A DNA stretch of 39,154 bases from Bacilli bacterium (GTDB lineage: Bacteria; Bacillota_I; Bacilli_A; RF39; UBA660). The notes under the pieces are model-generated. The model was given only the letters and a program-made list of their open reading frames with translations, had not been told where the DNA came from and ran no database searches. The stretch's first letter is position 1. Each line of letters opens with the position of its first letter. The position numbers and the translations under genes are program-made. The DNA lies in the NCBI GenBank assembly GCA_017397685.1, contig JAFQID010000027.1, forward strand, positions 1-39,154. The letters run 5' to 3'. Below are positions 21,766 to 29,975 of the stretch, piece by piece.

Positions 21766-22756
21766 ATTTTAGGGATGATACTACTTGTGTAGATGATGCG
21801 ACTTTCAATAGTTCTTCGTTGCTTAAGTCTTTTCCAATTATATAATAGTCTTTTCCATTCATTGTCCATGTTAGTGATGTATCTGTCATACCACCTAGTA
21901 TGTTTTCATAGAAAACAAGTTCTCCACTACTTGACTCAATTTCAAATTCTTTTGGTATATTTGTTGTTTCTTCAATCATTATAAATGATTTATCTCCTGC
22001 GAATGTTAATATTACTCTTTCTGATTCTTCTGTTTTTACTGTTTCTTCACTTTTAAATGTTGTTCCTGATGGTAAGTACATTGGATATAGTACTTCATCT
22101 ATGCTAGAAGTTTCTTTTGTTTGATTTGTTGTACAATCTTTGCATACACTATTTTCTATATTGAAGTAATCATCTTCAAATTTTGCATCTAAGTCAATAC
22201 TAGTTATTTTAAATGTAATGTTTGCAATTCCTTCTTTGTTATATACTTCTACTTCTTTTGGCATCATGTCTTTATCAAATGTTATTTTTTGACTTAATAA
22301 TTGACTGTTATTTGGATAGTTTACTGTTGATGTTATAGTACACGTTTCTTCCTGCTGTTCAAATATTATATTAGAGTCATTTTCTATATCTTTGAGTAAT
22401 GATTCTAAGATATATGCTTGAGATGAGTTGTTTGGCCAATCACTTTGAAATTTAAAACTTTTATTGAGTGATGGATTTATTACGTATACTCCACTTTCAT
22501 TTTTTAATATTATTTGTTCATGTGCGTTATCTTTGTTTAGTAATGAAGCTTTATAATAGGTGCCTTTTTTGTAATCTACTTCTACGTTATAATGATATGA
22601 TTCTTCATTGCTTATTATTTCCATTTCACCTGTCATTTTATATGTTTCATTACTTTCTAGTAAGTCTTTAAACTTTTTTACTGCATCTGCTCCTGACATT
22701 TTTGAGCAACCAACTAAAAGTATACTAGTAATTAAGATTAATAATACTTTTTTTAT
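21764..22756 (-). CDS. GerS/YdcC-like (LolA-fold) lipoprotein, ATA start
   Basis: 330 residues if started at ATA 22756. The reading frame continues upstream of the first ATG (22699) through a perfect lipoprotein signal: KKVLLILITSILLVGC, lipobox LVGC. The only codon preceding it is ATA, then an in-frame TAA. GGAGGG (22769-22764) lies 7 nt before ATA, an ideal spacing. Starting at the ATG would remove the signal and lipid-attachment cysteine. The mature part (KYKMTGEMEII-type strands, YYKASLLNKDNAHEQIILKN, VYVINPSLNKSFKFQSDWP, VEVYNKEGIANITFKITSI) matches LolA-like sporulation/germination lipoproteins such as YdcC and GerS, with a C-terminal DUF4367-like region (YLPSGTTFKSEE, GKDYYIIGKDLSNEELLKVASS). 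Own terminator at both ends. Confidence 0.75.
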   Translation of the reverse strand: MKKVLLILITSILLVGCSKMSGADAVKKFKDLLESNETYKMTGEMEIISNEESYHYNVEVDYKKGTYYKASLLNKDNAHEQIILKNESGVYVINPSLNKSFKFQSDWPNNSSQAYILESLLKDIENDSNIIFEQQEETCTITSTVNYPNNSQLLSQKITFDKDMMPKEVEVYNKEGIANITFKITSIDLDAKFEDDYFNIENSVCKDCTTNQTKETSSIDEVLYPMYLPSGTTFKSEETVKTEESERVILTFAGDKSFIMIEETTNIPKEFEIESSSGELVFYENILGGMTDTSLTWTMNGKDYYIIGKDLSNEELLKVASSTQVVSSLK

Positions 22757-22821
22757 TTAAAATCCCTCCTTCGTTATAATAAATTATATAATTAAAAATA
22801 TTATTTATTCTTAATTGTTTT

Positions 22822-22855
22822 TAAAAAAAATATGTAAATTGATTTTTACATATTT
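22822..22855 (-). terminator. Terminator of cdaA-cdaR
   Basis: An 11-bp stem AAATATGTAAA/TTTACATATTT (22828-22838, 22845-22855) with a 6-nt loop and a run of T on the minus strand, directly after the cdaR stop. Confidence 0.88.
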
Positions 22856-24229
22856 TTATAGTTTTGTGATAACTACACTTATTTTTGTTACTCTTGATGA
22901 ATAGTTAAGTTTTAAATCAGTTCCAGTTACCATTACAGGTACTTCGTATGTTCCTTCAGCTAAGTCTGAAAGGTCAACATATGCTTTTATATCTTCTGGT
23001 TTTAAGTTTTCTAATATAGATGAAACTCCTTTCACTACTACATCCACTTTGGTATCATTTTCACTTGATGCGAGCGCTCTAAATTTATTTGTGTCAAGAT
23101 TTTCAAATACTATCGGTATATCTTTAAATTCTTTTGATGTTTCTGTTTCCATTGTTACTTTTATTGTAATAGCTGTGTCAGATATAGATCTTACTCCGTT
23201 TGGTTTTGTTATTGTTTCTTGATATGTTTTGTTTTCATTTAATCCATTAACATCTATTTCTACGTTTAATTCATCTATTTTTCCAAGTGTGTCTTCATCA
23301 CCATATAGAGTTACTTTTGTTACGTTGCTTGTTATTGATTTTATAGCACTTCCACTTGCTACTTCTCCAACTGGTACTATTTTTACAGGTACTACTTTAC
23401 TTGGTGAAGTTACTACTACGGTTGCTGCCGCTGTTTCTGGAACTATTTCAATATCATTTATTTCTGTTCCTTTTTCATCATAAGCTACTAATTTTACATT
23501 TTCTAACGTATATGTTCCTGCGGTATTTCCATTTAATGCATTTACATCAACTATCGCTTTTACACTTGCAACTGTTTCTAGTTTTTCTTCATATGATTTT
23601 ATTATTACTTCATCTCTATCAAGTGCTACAGAACTTATTACTAGTGTTTCATTAAGTTTGTCAGTATTTAGTATATCTGTTGTAAGAGTTCTTGATTCAC
23701 TTACTTTTGGATGAACTACAATTGTTACATTCGATGGGTCTAGTTTATAATCTAGAGATTTTATTTGTTTGTTATATTTAAGTGGTACTTTATGAGTTCC
23801 TGTTGATAAACCAGTTAAATCAATTATAAGATTATGTTCTCCTAGTTGTTGTGCTAGGTATAGTTCACTTTTTTTACCCATCAGTACTATATCTGCACTA
23901 TCTGGAAGACCTTCAATTACGTATGCTTCTTCGTTATATTCAACTGTTACTGGTTGATTTGTTAATACTACCGCTTCAGTTTCTACTAAGTTTATTACTT
24001 TTTTATCTATAGTTATAAATAATGTAAACGCACATATTAGTGATATATATAATAATGTGTTTGAGTTATTTAATAGTTTTTCAAATATACCAGATTTATT
24101 AGTAAATTTATCAGATATAAAGTAAGCTATTTTTGATAATGGTGTAACAATTATTTTGTCTATTATTTTATAAATAAACCCAAAAATTGCTTTAAAGAGT
24201 TTACCAATTGCTTTAAATATTTTTTTCAT
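22856..24229 (-). CDS. cdaR: CdaA regulatory protein CdaR (YbbR repeats)
   Basis: 457 residues from the ATG at 24229, which has GAGGAGG 6 nt upstream; an in-frame ATG 15 nt earlier overlaps this SD. CdaR binds and modulates the diadenylate cyclase CdaA at the membrane. A basic amphipathic N-terminus (KAIGKLFKAIFGFIYKII) leads to one membrane segment (NTLLYISLICAFTLFITI, around 60-77), followed by an extracellular array of YbbR domains recognisable by repeats such as PVTVEYNEEAYVIEGLPDSADIVLMGK and KVVPVKIVPVGEVASGSAIKSI. It overlaps cdaA by 17 nt. In Bacillus glmM follows; here a terminator and a lipoprotein gene follow instead. Confidence 0.93.
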   Translation of the reverse strand: MKKIFKAIGKLFKAIFGFIYKIIDKIIVTPLSKIAYFISDKFTNKSGIFEKLLNNSNTLLYISLICAFTLFITIDKKVINLVETEAVVLTNQPVTVEYNEEAYVIEGLPDSADIVLMGKKSELYLAQQLGEHNLIIDLTGLSTGTHKVPLKYNKQIKSLDYKLDPSNVTIVVHPKVSESRTLTTDILNTDKLNETLVISSVALDRDEVIIKSYEEKLETVASVKAIVDVNALNGNTAGTYTLENVKLVAYDEKGTEINDIEIVPETAAATVVVTSPSKVVPVKIVPVGEVASGSAIKSITSNVTKVTLYGDEDTLGKIDELNVEIDVNGLNENKTYQETITKPNGVRSISDTAITIKVTMETETSKEFKDIPIVFENLDTNKFRALASSENDTKVDVVVKGVSSILENLKPEDIKAYVDLSDLAEGTYEVPVMVTGTDLKLNYSSRVTKISVVITKL

Positions 24230-25049
24230 CAGTAACCTCCTCATCTTTGTCTAATTCTTCATCAGCATCATAGAATGTTTCTTTTTTAGGTTGAAGTTCT
24301 TCAAGCAATATCATTCTAGCATCATCTATTGATAAGTTATAATTTAGTGTGCTTTGTACTGCGATTGATATTCTCCCTGTTTCTTCTGATACAACTACTG
24401 CTATTGAGTCAGTTGTTTCACTTATTCCTAAGGCAGCTCTATGTCTTGTTCCGAGTCTTTTTGAAATGCTTGGATTCATACTTGTTGGAAATACTGCTCC
24501 AGCACATGTTATTTTATCTCCTTGTAGTATTACTCCACCATCATGAAGTGGGTTGTTTGGGAAAAATATTGATATTAATAGTTCACTACTAAGATCCGCA
24601 TATATTTTGTTTGCTGGTTCTATGTACTGTGCTAGTGAGTAGTCTCTTTCAATTACAATTAAAGCACCAATTCTATTTTTCTTTAAATATTCTATTGCAT
24701 TTGTTAATTCATATACTAATTTTTCTCTTTCATCTACTGTTAAGGTTTTATGTCTTCCTAGTAAGTTTGTTCTTCCTAGACTTTCAAGAACACTTCTTAT
24801 TTCTGGCTGAAATATTACTATAATTGCTATAGGTCCCCAGCTTATCGCATATTCTAGTATGCTACCTATTGTATTTAAACTTAACACATCACTAAGTATT
24901 TTTAGTAATGCTACAATTAATACTCCTTTAAATATAAGTACAAGTTTAAAGTTATTTCTAGAAAACTTTAAGATCTGATATATTATAAACCATACAATGG
25001 CTATATCTACTATATCTCTTATAGTACCTAAAATTGACATATAATCCAT
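24213..25049 (-). CDS. cdaA: Diadenylate cyclase CdaA
   Basis: 278 residues. It makes c-di-AMP from two ATP, a messenger controlling potassium uptake and osmotic balance. Three N-terminal membrane helices (around 10-28, 35-52, 66-82) are followed by the DAC domain: FPNNPLHDGGVIL (the canonical DGA is DGG here, residues 170-172), and GTRHRAALG (RHR 202-204), with VVVSEETGRISIA. The C-terminal tail is acidic (DADEELDKDEEVTDEK). First gene of the cdaA-cdaR pair. The Ala-to-Gly change in the motif is conservative and I expect activity. Confidence 0.94.
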   Translation of the reverse strand: MDYMSILGTIRDIVDIAIVWFIIYQILKFSRNNFKLVLIFKGVLIVALLKILSDVLSLNTIGSILEYAISWGPIAIIVIFQPEIRSVLESLGRTNLLGRHKTLTVDEREKLVYELTNAIEYLKKNRIGALIVIERDYSLAQYIEPANKIYADLSSELLISIFFPNNPLHDGGVILQGDKITCAGAVFPTSMNPSISKRLGTRHRAALGISETTDSIAVVVSEETGRISIAVQSTLNYNLSIDDARMILLEELQPKKETFYDADEELDKDEEVTDEKNI

Positions 25050-25074
25050 TTTATTCCTCCATATCTACTAGTCT

Positions 25075-25080
25075 ATTATA
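25075..25080 (-). promoter_or_regulatory. -10 element of cdaA-cdaR
   Basis: TATAAT on the minus strand, 25 nt upstream of the cdaA start with GGAGG in between. No convincing -35. Confidence 0.45.
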
Positions 25081-25136
25081 CTATATTTAATTATTATTTA
25101 CTATATTTTCTATTTATGAGTGTGTAAAGTTAATGT

Positions 25137-25772
25137 TTATTTTATTAACCTTAGAACTCTTTGAGATTCTTCTAGTTTCTCATTTAGTATATTATTTTCT
25201 AGTTCTTCATTATATTCTCTATTACCTTTATAATCATATAACTCTAATATTTTCATTAATTCTTGTGTTGACACAACTAAAAAGTTTTCTTGTTGAAATT
25301 CATTTAAATAAAATAAAGAAGATGGTATGTTAATTATATTTTCTATGTAATATATATCATAATTACATCCTATATAAGGGCTTAAGGGCATTAAATATTT
25401 TAAGTTTGTATCTTTTGAGTTCATTACTTTATATATTTTTTTATAATCAATGAGATTAAGATATTTATCTAAATACATTCTATGGGCTTCTTTTAAATAT
25501 TCTCCTTCTTCACTAGTTATTTTATGATATTCTTTTTTACCATTAATTTGTCCTGTCCAATTTAAATGTTCATAATCAACATAATCTTTCGATGATTGAA
25601 GAGGTTTTAAAGTTTCATCCGTAGTATAAGCCATAAATACTCTTTTTTCTTTTGGCAAGCATTCCATTTGTTTCTTTTTGTATTCATATATTTTTTTAGT
25701 ATTAGGCTCTACTAAATGTATATTTATTTTATTTCCATTTTTTTCATATATTTTTACTTCCATATTTATCAC
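25137..25772 (-). CDS. Uncharacterised 211-residue protein
   Basis: I do not recognise this protein. It may start at the GTG at 25772 or at the ATG 9 nt later (MEVKIYEKNG); a weak TAGTGAT precedes the ATG. Charged, Tyr- and Lys-rich and soluble, with a beta-strand start (MEVKIYEKNGNKINIHLVE) and a helical acidic C-terminus (NEELENNILNEKLEESQRVLRLIK). There is no catalytic motif, signal peptide or membrane segment. It lies between spoVS and cdaA on the same strand, but the spoVS terminator separates it from spoVS. Confidence 0.55.
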   Translation of the reverse strand: MINMEVKIYEKNGNKINIHLVEPNTKKIYEYKKKQMECLPKEKRVFMAYTTDETLKPLQSSKDYVDYEHLNWTGQINGKKEYHKITSEEGEYLKEAHRMYLDKYLNLIDYKKIYKVMNSKDTNLKYLMPLSPYIGCNYDIYYIENIINIPSSLFYLNEFQQENFLVVSTQELMKILELYDYKGNREYNEELENNILNEKLEESQRVLRLIK

Positions 25773-25803
25773 TACTAAAATATTATCATATTTTTTTGTA
25801 AAT

Positions 25804-25824
25804 AAAAAGCCCTTTTACTGGGCT
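25804..25824 (-). terminator. Terminator of spoVS
   Basis: Stem AGCCC/GGGCT (25808-25812, 25820-25824) with a 7-nt loop and TTTT on the minus strand; it overlaps the stop codon. Confidence 0.78.
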
Positions 25825-26087
25825 CTAACTATTAGTTTTATTGCTGTTTTTTCTTTACCGTCTATAACTATATCATAGAATGCTGGAGTGCATACTAGAT
25901 TGAGTCCTAGTGGTGCGACATATCCTCTTGATATTGCGATAGCTTTTATTGCTTGGTTGATTGCACCTGCTCCTACTGTTTGTATTTCAACTTCTTTAGC
26001 ACCCTCTCTAAATGAATTAGCTATGCTTCCTGCTACTTTTTGTGATACACTTTTACTTGATACTTTTATTATATCCATTTCTTTCAC
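25815..26087 (-). CDS. spoVS: Stage V sporulation protein S
   Basis: 90 residues, a small Alba-like protein required for coat assembly and spore core dehydration in Bacillus and also found in many non-Bacillus lineages. The match is strong over the full length: IIKVSSKSVSQKVAGSIANS, then EVEIQTVGAGAINQAIKAIAISRGYVAP and a C-terminal IDGKEKTAIKLIV. SD GAGGTG. A single gene with an overlapping terminator. With the YjcZ proteins and the coat gene it supports an endospore-forming host. Confidence 0.95.
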   Translation of the reverse strand: MKEMDIIKVSSKSVSQKVAGSIANSFREGAKEVEIQTVGAGAINQAIKAIAISRGYVAPLGLNLVCTPAFYDIVIDGKEKTAIKLIVRAQ

Positions 26088-26159
26088 CTCTAATTAGTTA
26101 TATGATAAAGGTGATTAAAAAATTAATATAAATTATTACAAATATTCATTTTACTATTT

Positions 26160-27749
26160 TTATTCCACTACGTATGGATTTGTGTACGTTCCATCACCTT
26201 GTGCGTTAACCATAGTTTCCGCTTTTAAGGAAACAGCAGGCACGAGCCCGAGGAGAGTAGTGTTCACATAGCTGTAGTCGAGGGTGCCCAGAAAGTTCAC
26301 AATGAACGAACCAGCATAAGAGCCATCCCAATAGAACGGACTAATTAGCCAATAATCGCTACTTGTGAATAAGTAATATGATGTATTATTTGATGAACCA
26401 CCACTTTGATAATATCTTCCTCCAGCAAATGCAACTTCATCCGCTGTTAGAAGTCCTATTGGTTTAGATAGTTTTCCATTCCCTCCCCAACTATCTCCTG
26501 CTACCGTATGTTTATCTTCAACATCTGCACATTTATATGTTGGATTTACTTCTCCTTTTGGTGCATATGTACTATTAGTATAAGTAATGTCTGCTAATCT
26601 ATTTGCTGCTCCATAAAATGTGTAATTTTTATATCCAGTTGTCGGATTACTCTTATCTGCACAATATGGTACATTTGCAATTTGGTCTTCATAATTAGAA
26701 AGTCCACTTGATATATACCATGCATCTATAATTGTTTTTGCATTGCTTTTACCAGTTCCGTCTTCCCATATATATTCATTATATTTTTCATTATTATAAC
26801 TTCCATAAAAATTATAATCAGAGTTATTTATTTTTACTTCTGTTCCTGTAACAGGACATGTTCCATTTGAATATTCTCCATTATATCTGAGTCTTACACT
26901 ACCATCTTCATTTGTTCTAACTATTCTCCAGCAGTATCCTCCAAATCTTACATTATTATTTGTTACCGTTCCTCTATAATAATATACTCGATCTCCAATA
27001 CCATCTTGATTATAATCTTCTGTTAACGATAAGTTAGATGTGTAATAAAGTCCATTTCCGTTAGTTGCTGATGATATTTGCCCAAAATCGATTGTAACAT
27101 CACTACTAGGTATCTGTGCTGTTATTATTTTACAGTTTAAATTATTACTTGAAGCTGTACATAAATCATACCATTTAGGTTTATATTCTACTATATTTAT
27201 TTTTGTACTAAAACGTTTCCCTTGATTATAGTCTTGATTATTATTCATTTCTTTAAATGTAAAAGTAAATGTATATTCATGTGTTATTGAACTTGCTATT
27301 GATATTTTACTTGTTATTACGCTATCCGTTGCCGATATTGAATAAGGCACTACTTGATTTGATAAACTATTACATGTTCCACTAACCTGTCCTTTATTCG
27401 TAGAACTTACATAATCTTTATAGCTAGTACATGTATAAGATACTACTAATTCATCTTTTGTTATTTCATTTATTAAATCTTTATATAATAAATCATATTC
27501 AGTATCTAATGTTCCAATATTTTTTACACTTACTACCTTAGTAACACTTTGTCCTGGATATGCTCTTGGAAGTGATACTCCATTGCCATCTATGTATTGT
27601 AATTCTAGTGTTCCAGCTGTTACAGTATTTTGCCTTCCTTCACCTGTTACACTAACAGAAAAGAATGAATATGATAGTCCTATTACTCCAAGTAATAATA
27701 CACTAATCACTATTCCAATTAATATTTTCTTATTCATTTTTAATACCAT
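26160..27749 (-). CDS. Secreted or anchored protein with probable DGR variable region
   Basis: 529 residues. The N-terminal hydrophobic segment (ILIGIVISVLLLGVIGLSYSFFS) is followed by SVTGEGRQNTVTAGTLELQYIDG and the PGQSVTKVVSVKNIGT strand, as in TasA/CalY-type exported proteins. The middle is Asn/Tyr/Ser-rich (WYISSGLSNYEDQIANVPYC, PTTGYKNYTFYGAANRLADI). The C-terminus (from YWLISPFYWDG to VPAVSLKAE) resembles the DUF6273/FGE-like C-type lectin fold used as target of diversity-generating retroelements (DGRs). The region coding for that end has about twice the GC of the surroundings. It is probably cell-surface and perhaps ligand-binding. No reverse transcriptase is visible in this window. 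Confidence 0.75.
   Translation of the reverse strand: MVLKMNKKILIGIVISVLLLGVIGLSYSFFSVSVTGEGRQNTVTAGTLELQYIDGNGVSLPRAYPGQSVTKVVSVKNIGTLDTEYDLLYKDLINEITKDELVVSYTCTSYKDYVSSTNKGQVSGTCNSLSNQVVPYSISATDSVITSKISIASSITHEYTFTFTFKEMNNNQDYNQGKRFSTKINIVEYKPKWYDLCTASSNNLNCKIITAQIPSSDVTIDFGQISSATNGNGLYYTSNLSLTEDYNQDGIGDRVYYYRGTVTNNNVRFGGYCWRIVRTNEDGSVRLRYNGEYSNGTCPVTGTEVKINNSDYNFYGSYNNEKYNEYIWEDGTGKSNAKTIIDAWYISSGLSNYEDQIANVPYCADKSNPTTGYKNYTFYGAANRLADITYTNSTYAPKGEVNPTYKCADVEDKHTVAGDSWGGNGKLSKPIGLLTADEVAFAGGRYYQSGGSSNNTSYYLFTSSDYWLISPFYWDGSYAGSFIVNFLGTLDYSYVNTTLLGLVPAVSLKAETMVNAQGDGTYTNPYVVE
26215..26234. repeat. Hairpin at the 3' end of the variable region
   Basis: GTTTCC (26215-26220) and GGAAAC (26229-26234) form a 6-bp inverted repeat with an 8-nt loop, directly after the variable region on the coding strand. 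In Bordetella phage BPP-1 a hairpin just 3' of the variable repeat promotes retrohoming; a similar role here is inference. Confidence 0.45.
26229..26345 (-). other. Probable DGR variable region (VR)
   Basis: A hand count gives about 52% GC over 110 nt in a genome below 30%. On the coding strand it encodes SPFYWDGSYAGSFIVNF and LGTLDYSYVNTTLLGLVPAV. Many codons (TTC, TAT, GGC, CTC, GAC, TAC, AGC, TAT) could each come from AAC/AAT by adenine substitution, while GTG, GGC and GCT framework codons are kept. This is the pattern of adenine-specific mutagenesis. The template repeat is not in the window. Confidence 0.6.
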
Positions 27750-27891
27750 CTTTCCTCTTTATTATTCACATATTACTTCTCTTTATTCTTTGCATATAAT
27801 ATGTACATATTTTCTATTAAATTAATGATACAATATTTTACTGTTTTATTCAAGTAGAATGTTTAACAGTAGAATTTTTACACAAAATTAA

Positions 27892-27917
27892 AAGAGAATT
27901 TGAATAACAATCCTCTT
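27892..27917 (-). terminator. Weak terminator after the PD-(D/E)XK pseudogene
   Basis: AAGAG/CTCTT arms (27892-27896, 27913-27917) with an inner short stem, followed by TTTTAATTTT on the minus strand. It lies 14 nt past the pseudogene stop. Confidence 0.4.
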
Positions 27918-27930
27918 ATAAAATATTTTT

Positions 27931-28796
27931 TTATCTTATTTTTTCTATTTCTTCGATAGACAAACCAGTTAATTCTGATATTAAAGATATATCCATATTT
28001 TTAGCAATCATATTTTTTGCTATTTCTATTTTACTTTGTTCTATACCTGTTTCAATTCCTTCTTCAATTCCTCTATCAGTTGCATACATTATTTCTGACT
28101 TTCTTATTATTTCTTCATCTTTTTCTTTAGTAAATATATCTTTGTAAATATCATTATTATTAAGTTCTATTGTTTCTTTTGCATATTCTTCCATAACTCT
28201 ATCTCCTTTACAATACTTAAGTAACTTTTCTTTATCTCTTATTGTTAACATTGATGAGTATTTAAATTCAAAGTTATCTCTATCACAAGTATAGCACAGC
28301 TCTTCTAATTTATCCATATTTATTTTATATATTACTATATACTCTTGAATAATAAATCTTTACTATTATTTTCCTCAAATAACATATACTTCTTTTTTGT
28401 TTCTTCATAGTTTGCTTCCCAGTCCAGATTTATTTGTATGCTTTTATTTATTTTATTATAGTTTTCACTCTCTCTAAACTGATTAATATGTTTAGTTAAT
28501 AAATATCTTAAATTTCTATCTCTTATTACTTGTGAATCACTAGTATTAACTTCGACATTTATTAATGAATCCTTTGTTCTTACCAAACAGTCTACTCTTT
28601 TACCTTTTTCTCCTAAACTTAACTTCTCAAGTTCACAGTTTATGATTTCTAAATCATCTATTTTAATTTTTAATATCTCTTCTAGTATAGCTTTTAAAAT
28701 ATGCTTTCCTTTTTCACATCCCACTACACTTTTAAATAATGCATCTGACCTACCGCATACGATTAAGTTCTCTTTTTTAATTTCAATTTTATTCAT
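27931..28796 (-). pseudogene. PD-(D/E)XK (Rpn/PDDEXK_2-like) transposase-nuclease, broken by two stops
   Basis: An N-terminal piece (ATG 28796 behind AAGGAGG; SDALFKSVVGCEKGKHILKAIL, KRVDCLV, INVEVNTSD) and a C-terminal piece (from 28317: MDKLEELCYTC, IEEGIETGIEQSKIEIAKNMI) lie in the same reading frame, separated by adjacent TAG and TAA codons (about 28337-28332). Together they have the roughly 290-residue size and architecture of Rpn/PD-(D/E)XK transposase-like proteins, including the catalytic D-x-x-x and E-x-N motifs and the C-terminal helical tail IAKNMIAKNMDISLISELTGLSIEEI. Probably inactivated by nonsense mutation. Confidence 0.8.
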
Positions 28797-28870
28797 AAAA
28801 ACCTCCTTGAAAAGAAGTATAACAAAGTAAAAATTATCAATCAAATCAGTATTTTTTAATTATAAATAAT

Positions 28871-28925
28871 AAAAAATATGTAAAATTAAATTATTATATT
28901 AATAACAATTATTTTTCACATATTT
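28871..28925 (-). terminator. Probable terminator of trpS
   Basis: A long imperfect stem pairing AAATATGTGA-type sequence near 28925-28916 with TTACATATTT near 28882-28873 and a T-rich tail on the minus strand. About 45 nt past the trpS stop. Arm lengths are approximate. Confidence 0.5.
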
Positions 28926-28969
28926 ATTTTCTCAAGTTTTTTAAAAATATATAAAGTTATACTTTTTAG

Positions 28970-29962
28970 TTATTTTTCTATACCTCTAAAAAGTCCCATC
29001 TTCTTCTTCATATCTTCATACTTTTTCTTAGCTATCTCTCTTGTAAACTCTCTACCTTTATCAAGTATTTCATCTATTTCTTTACTATTAATTATTTCAT
29101 TATATCTATTTTGTATTTTACTTACCTCACTTACTACCGCATCAGCTACCTCTCTTTTAAACTCTCCATAATTTTTACCTTCAAACATAAATTCAACTTC
29201 TTCTATACTTTTGCCAGTAATTGATGCATACATAGTAATTAAATTAGATATTCCGGGTTTATTAATAACATCATACTTAACACACATCTCACTATCCGTA
29301 GTAGCACTCATTATTTTCTTTCTAATACTATCAAGATCTTCAAGAAGCATAATAACACCCTTTTTATTTTCACTTGACTTACTCATCTTTTTAGTAGGAT
29401 CTTGAAGGTCCATTATCTTAGTTCCCACCCTGCTCATAACCGGAGTTGGAACTACAAAAGTATCACCATATTTTTTATTAAAACGAATAGCTATATCCCT
29501 AGCAAGCTCTACATGTTGTTTTTGATCTACCCCAACTGGTACAATATCAGTATCATAAATAAGTATATCTGAGGCCATTAATACAGGATAAGTAAATAGC
29601 CCACTAGTAAAGTTTTCATTTTTCATACTTTTATCTTTAAACTGAGTCATTCTAGATAACTCTCCAAAATAAGTATTACATTCAAGTAACCAAGATACAT
29701 TCGCATGATATTCATTTTCAGATTGAATAAATATCTTATTTTTATTTGGATCAATACCACAAGCAAGATACAAAGCAATTAAACTTCTTATTTTATTAGA
29801 AAGTTCACTAGGATCTTGATATACTGTTATCGCATGCATATCCGCAACAAACAAATAAGAATCATACATATCTTGATTATCAACCATTTGCTTAATCGAA
29901 CCAATATAATTTCCAAGAGTAATAACCCCAGTAGGCTGAAGCCCAGTTAACATTTTTTTCAT
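28970..29962 (-). CDS. trpS: Tryptophanyl-tRNA synthetase
   Basis: 330 residues, the normal length for bacterial TrpRS. A class Ic synthetase that charges tRNA-Trp. Motifs: GLQPTGVITLGNYIGSI (the HIGH-like signature), ADMHAIT, PVGVDQKQHVELARDIA, MDLQDPTKKMSKS (KMSKS at around 193-197) and the GISNLITMYA region. SD AAGGAAGTGG. It follows the ATP-grasp gene by 13 nt and may be co-transcribed. No T-box is seen directly upstream. Confidence 0.97.
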   Translation of the reverse strand: MKKMLTGLQPTGVITLGNYIGSIKQMVDNQDMYDSYLFVADMHAITVYQDPSELSNKIRSLIALYLACGIDPNKNKIFIQSENEYHANVSWLLECNTYFGELSRMTQFKDKSMKNENFTSGLFTYPVLMASDILIYDTDIVPVGVDQKQHVELARDIAIRFNKKYGDTFVVPTPVMSRVGTKIMDLQDPTKKMSKSSENKKGVIMLLEDLDSIRKKIMSATTDSEMCVKYDVINKPGISNLITMYASITGKSIEEVEFMFEGKNYGEFKREVADAVVSEVSKIQNRYNEIINSKEIDEILDKGREFTREIAKKKYEDMKKKMGLFRGIEK

Positions 29963-29975
29963 TTATTCCACTTCC

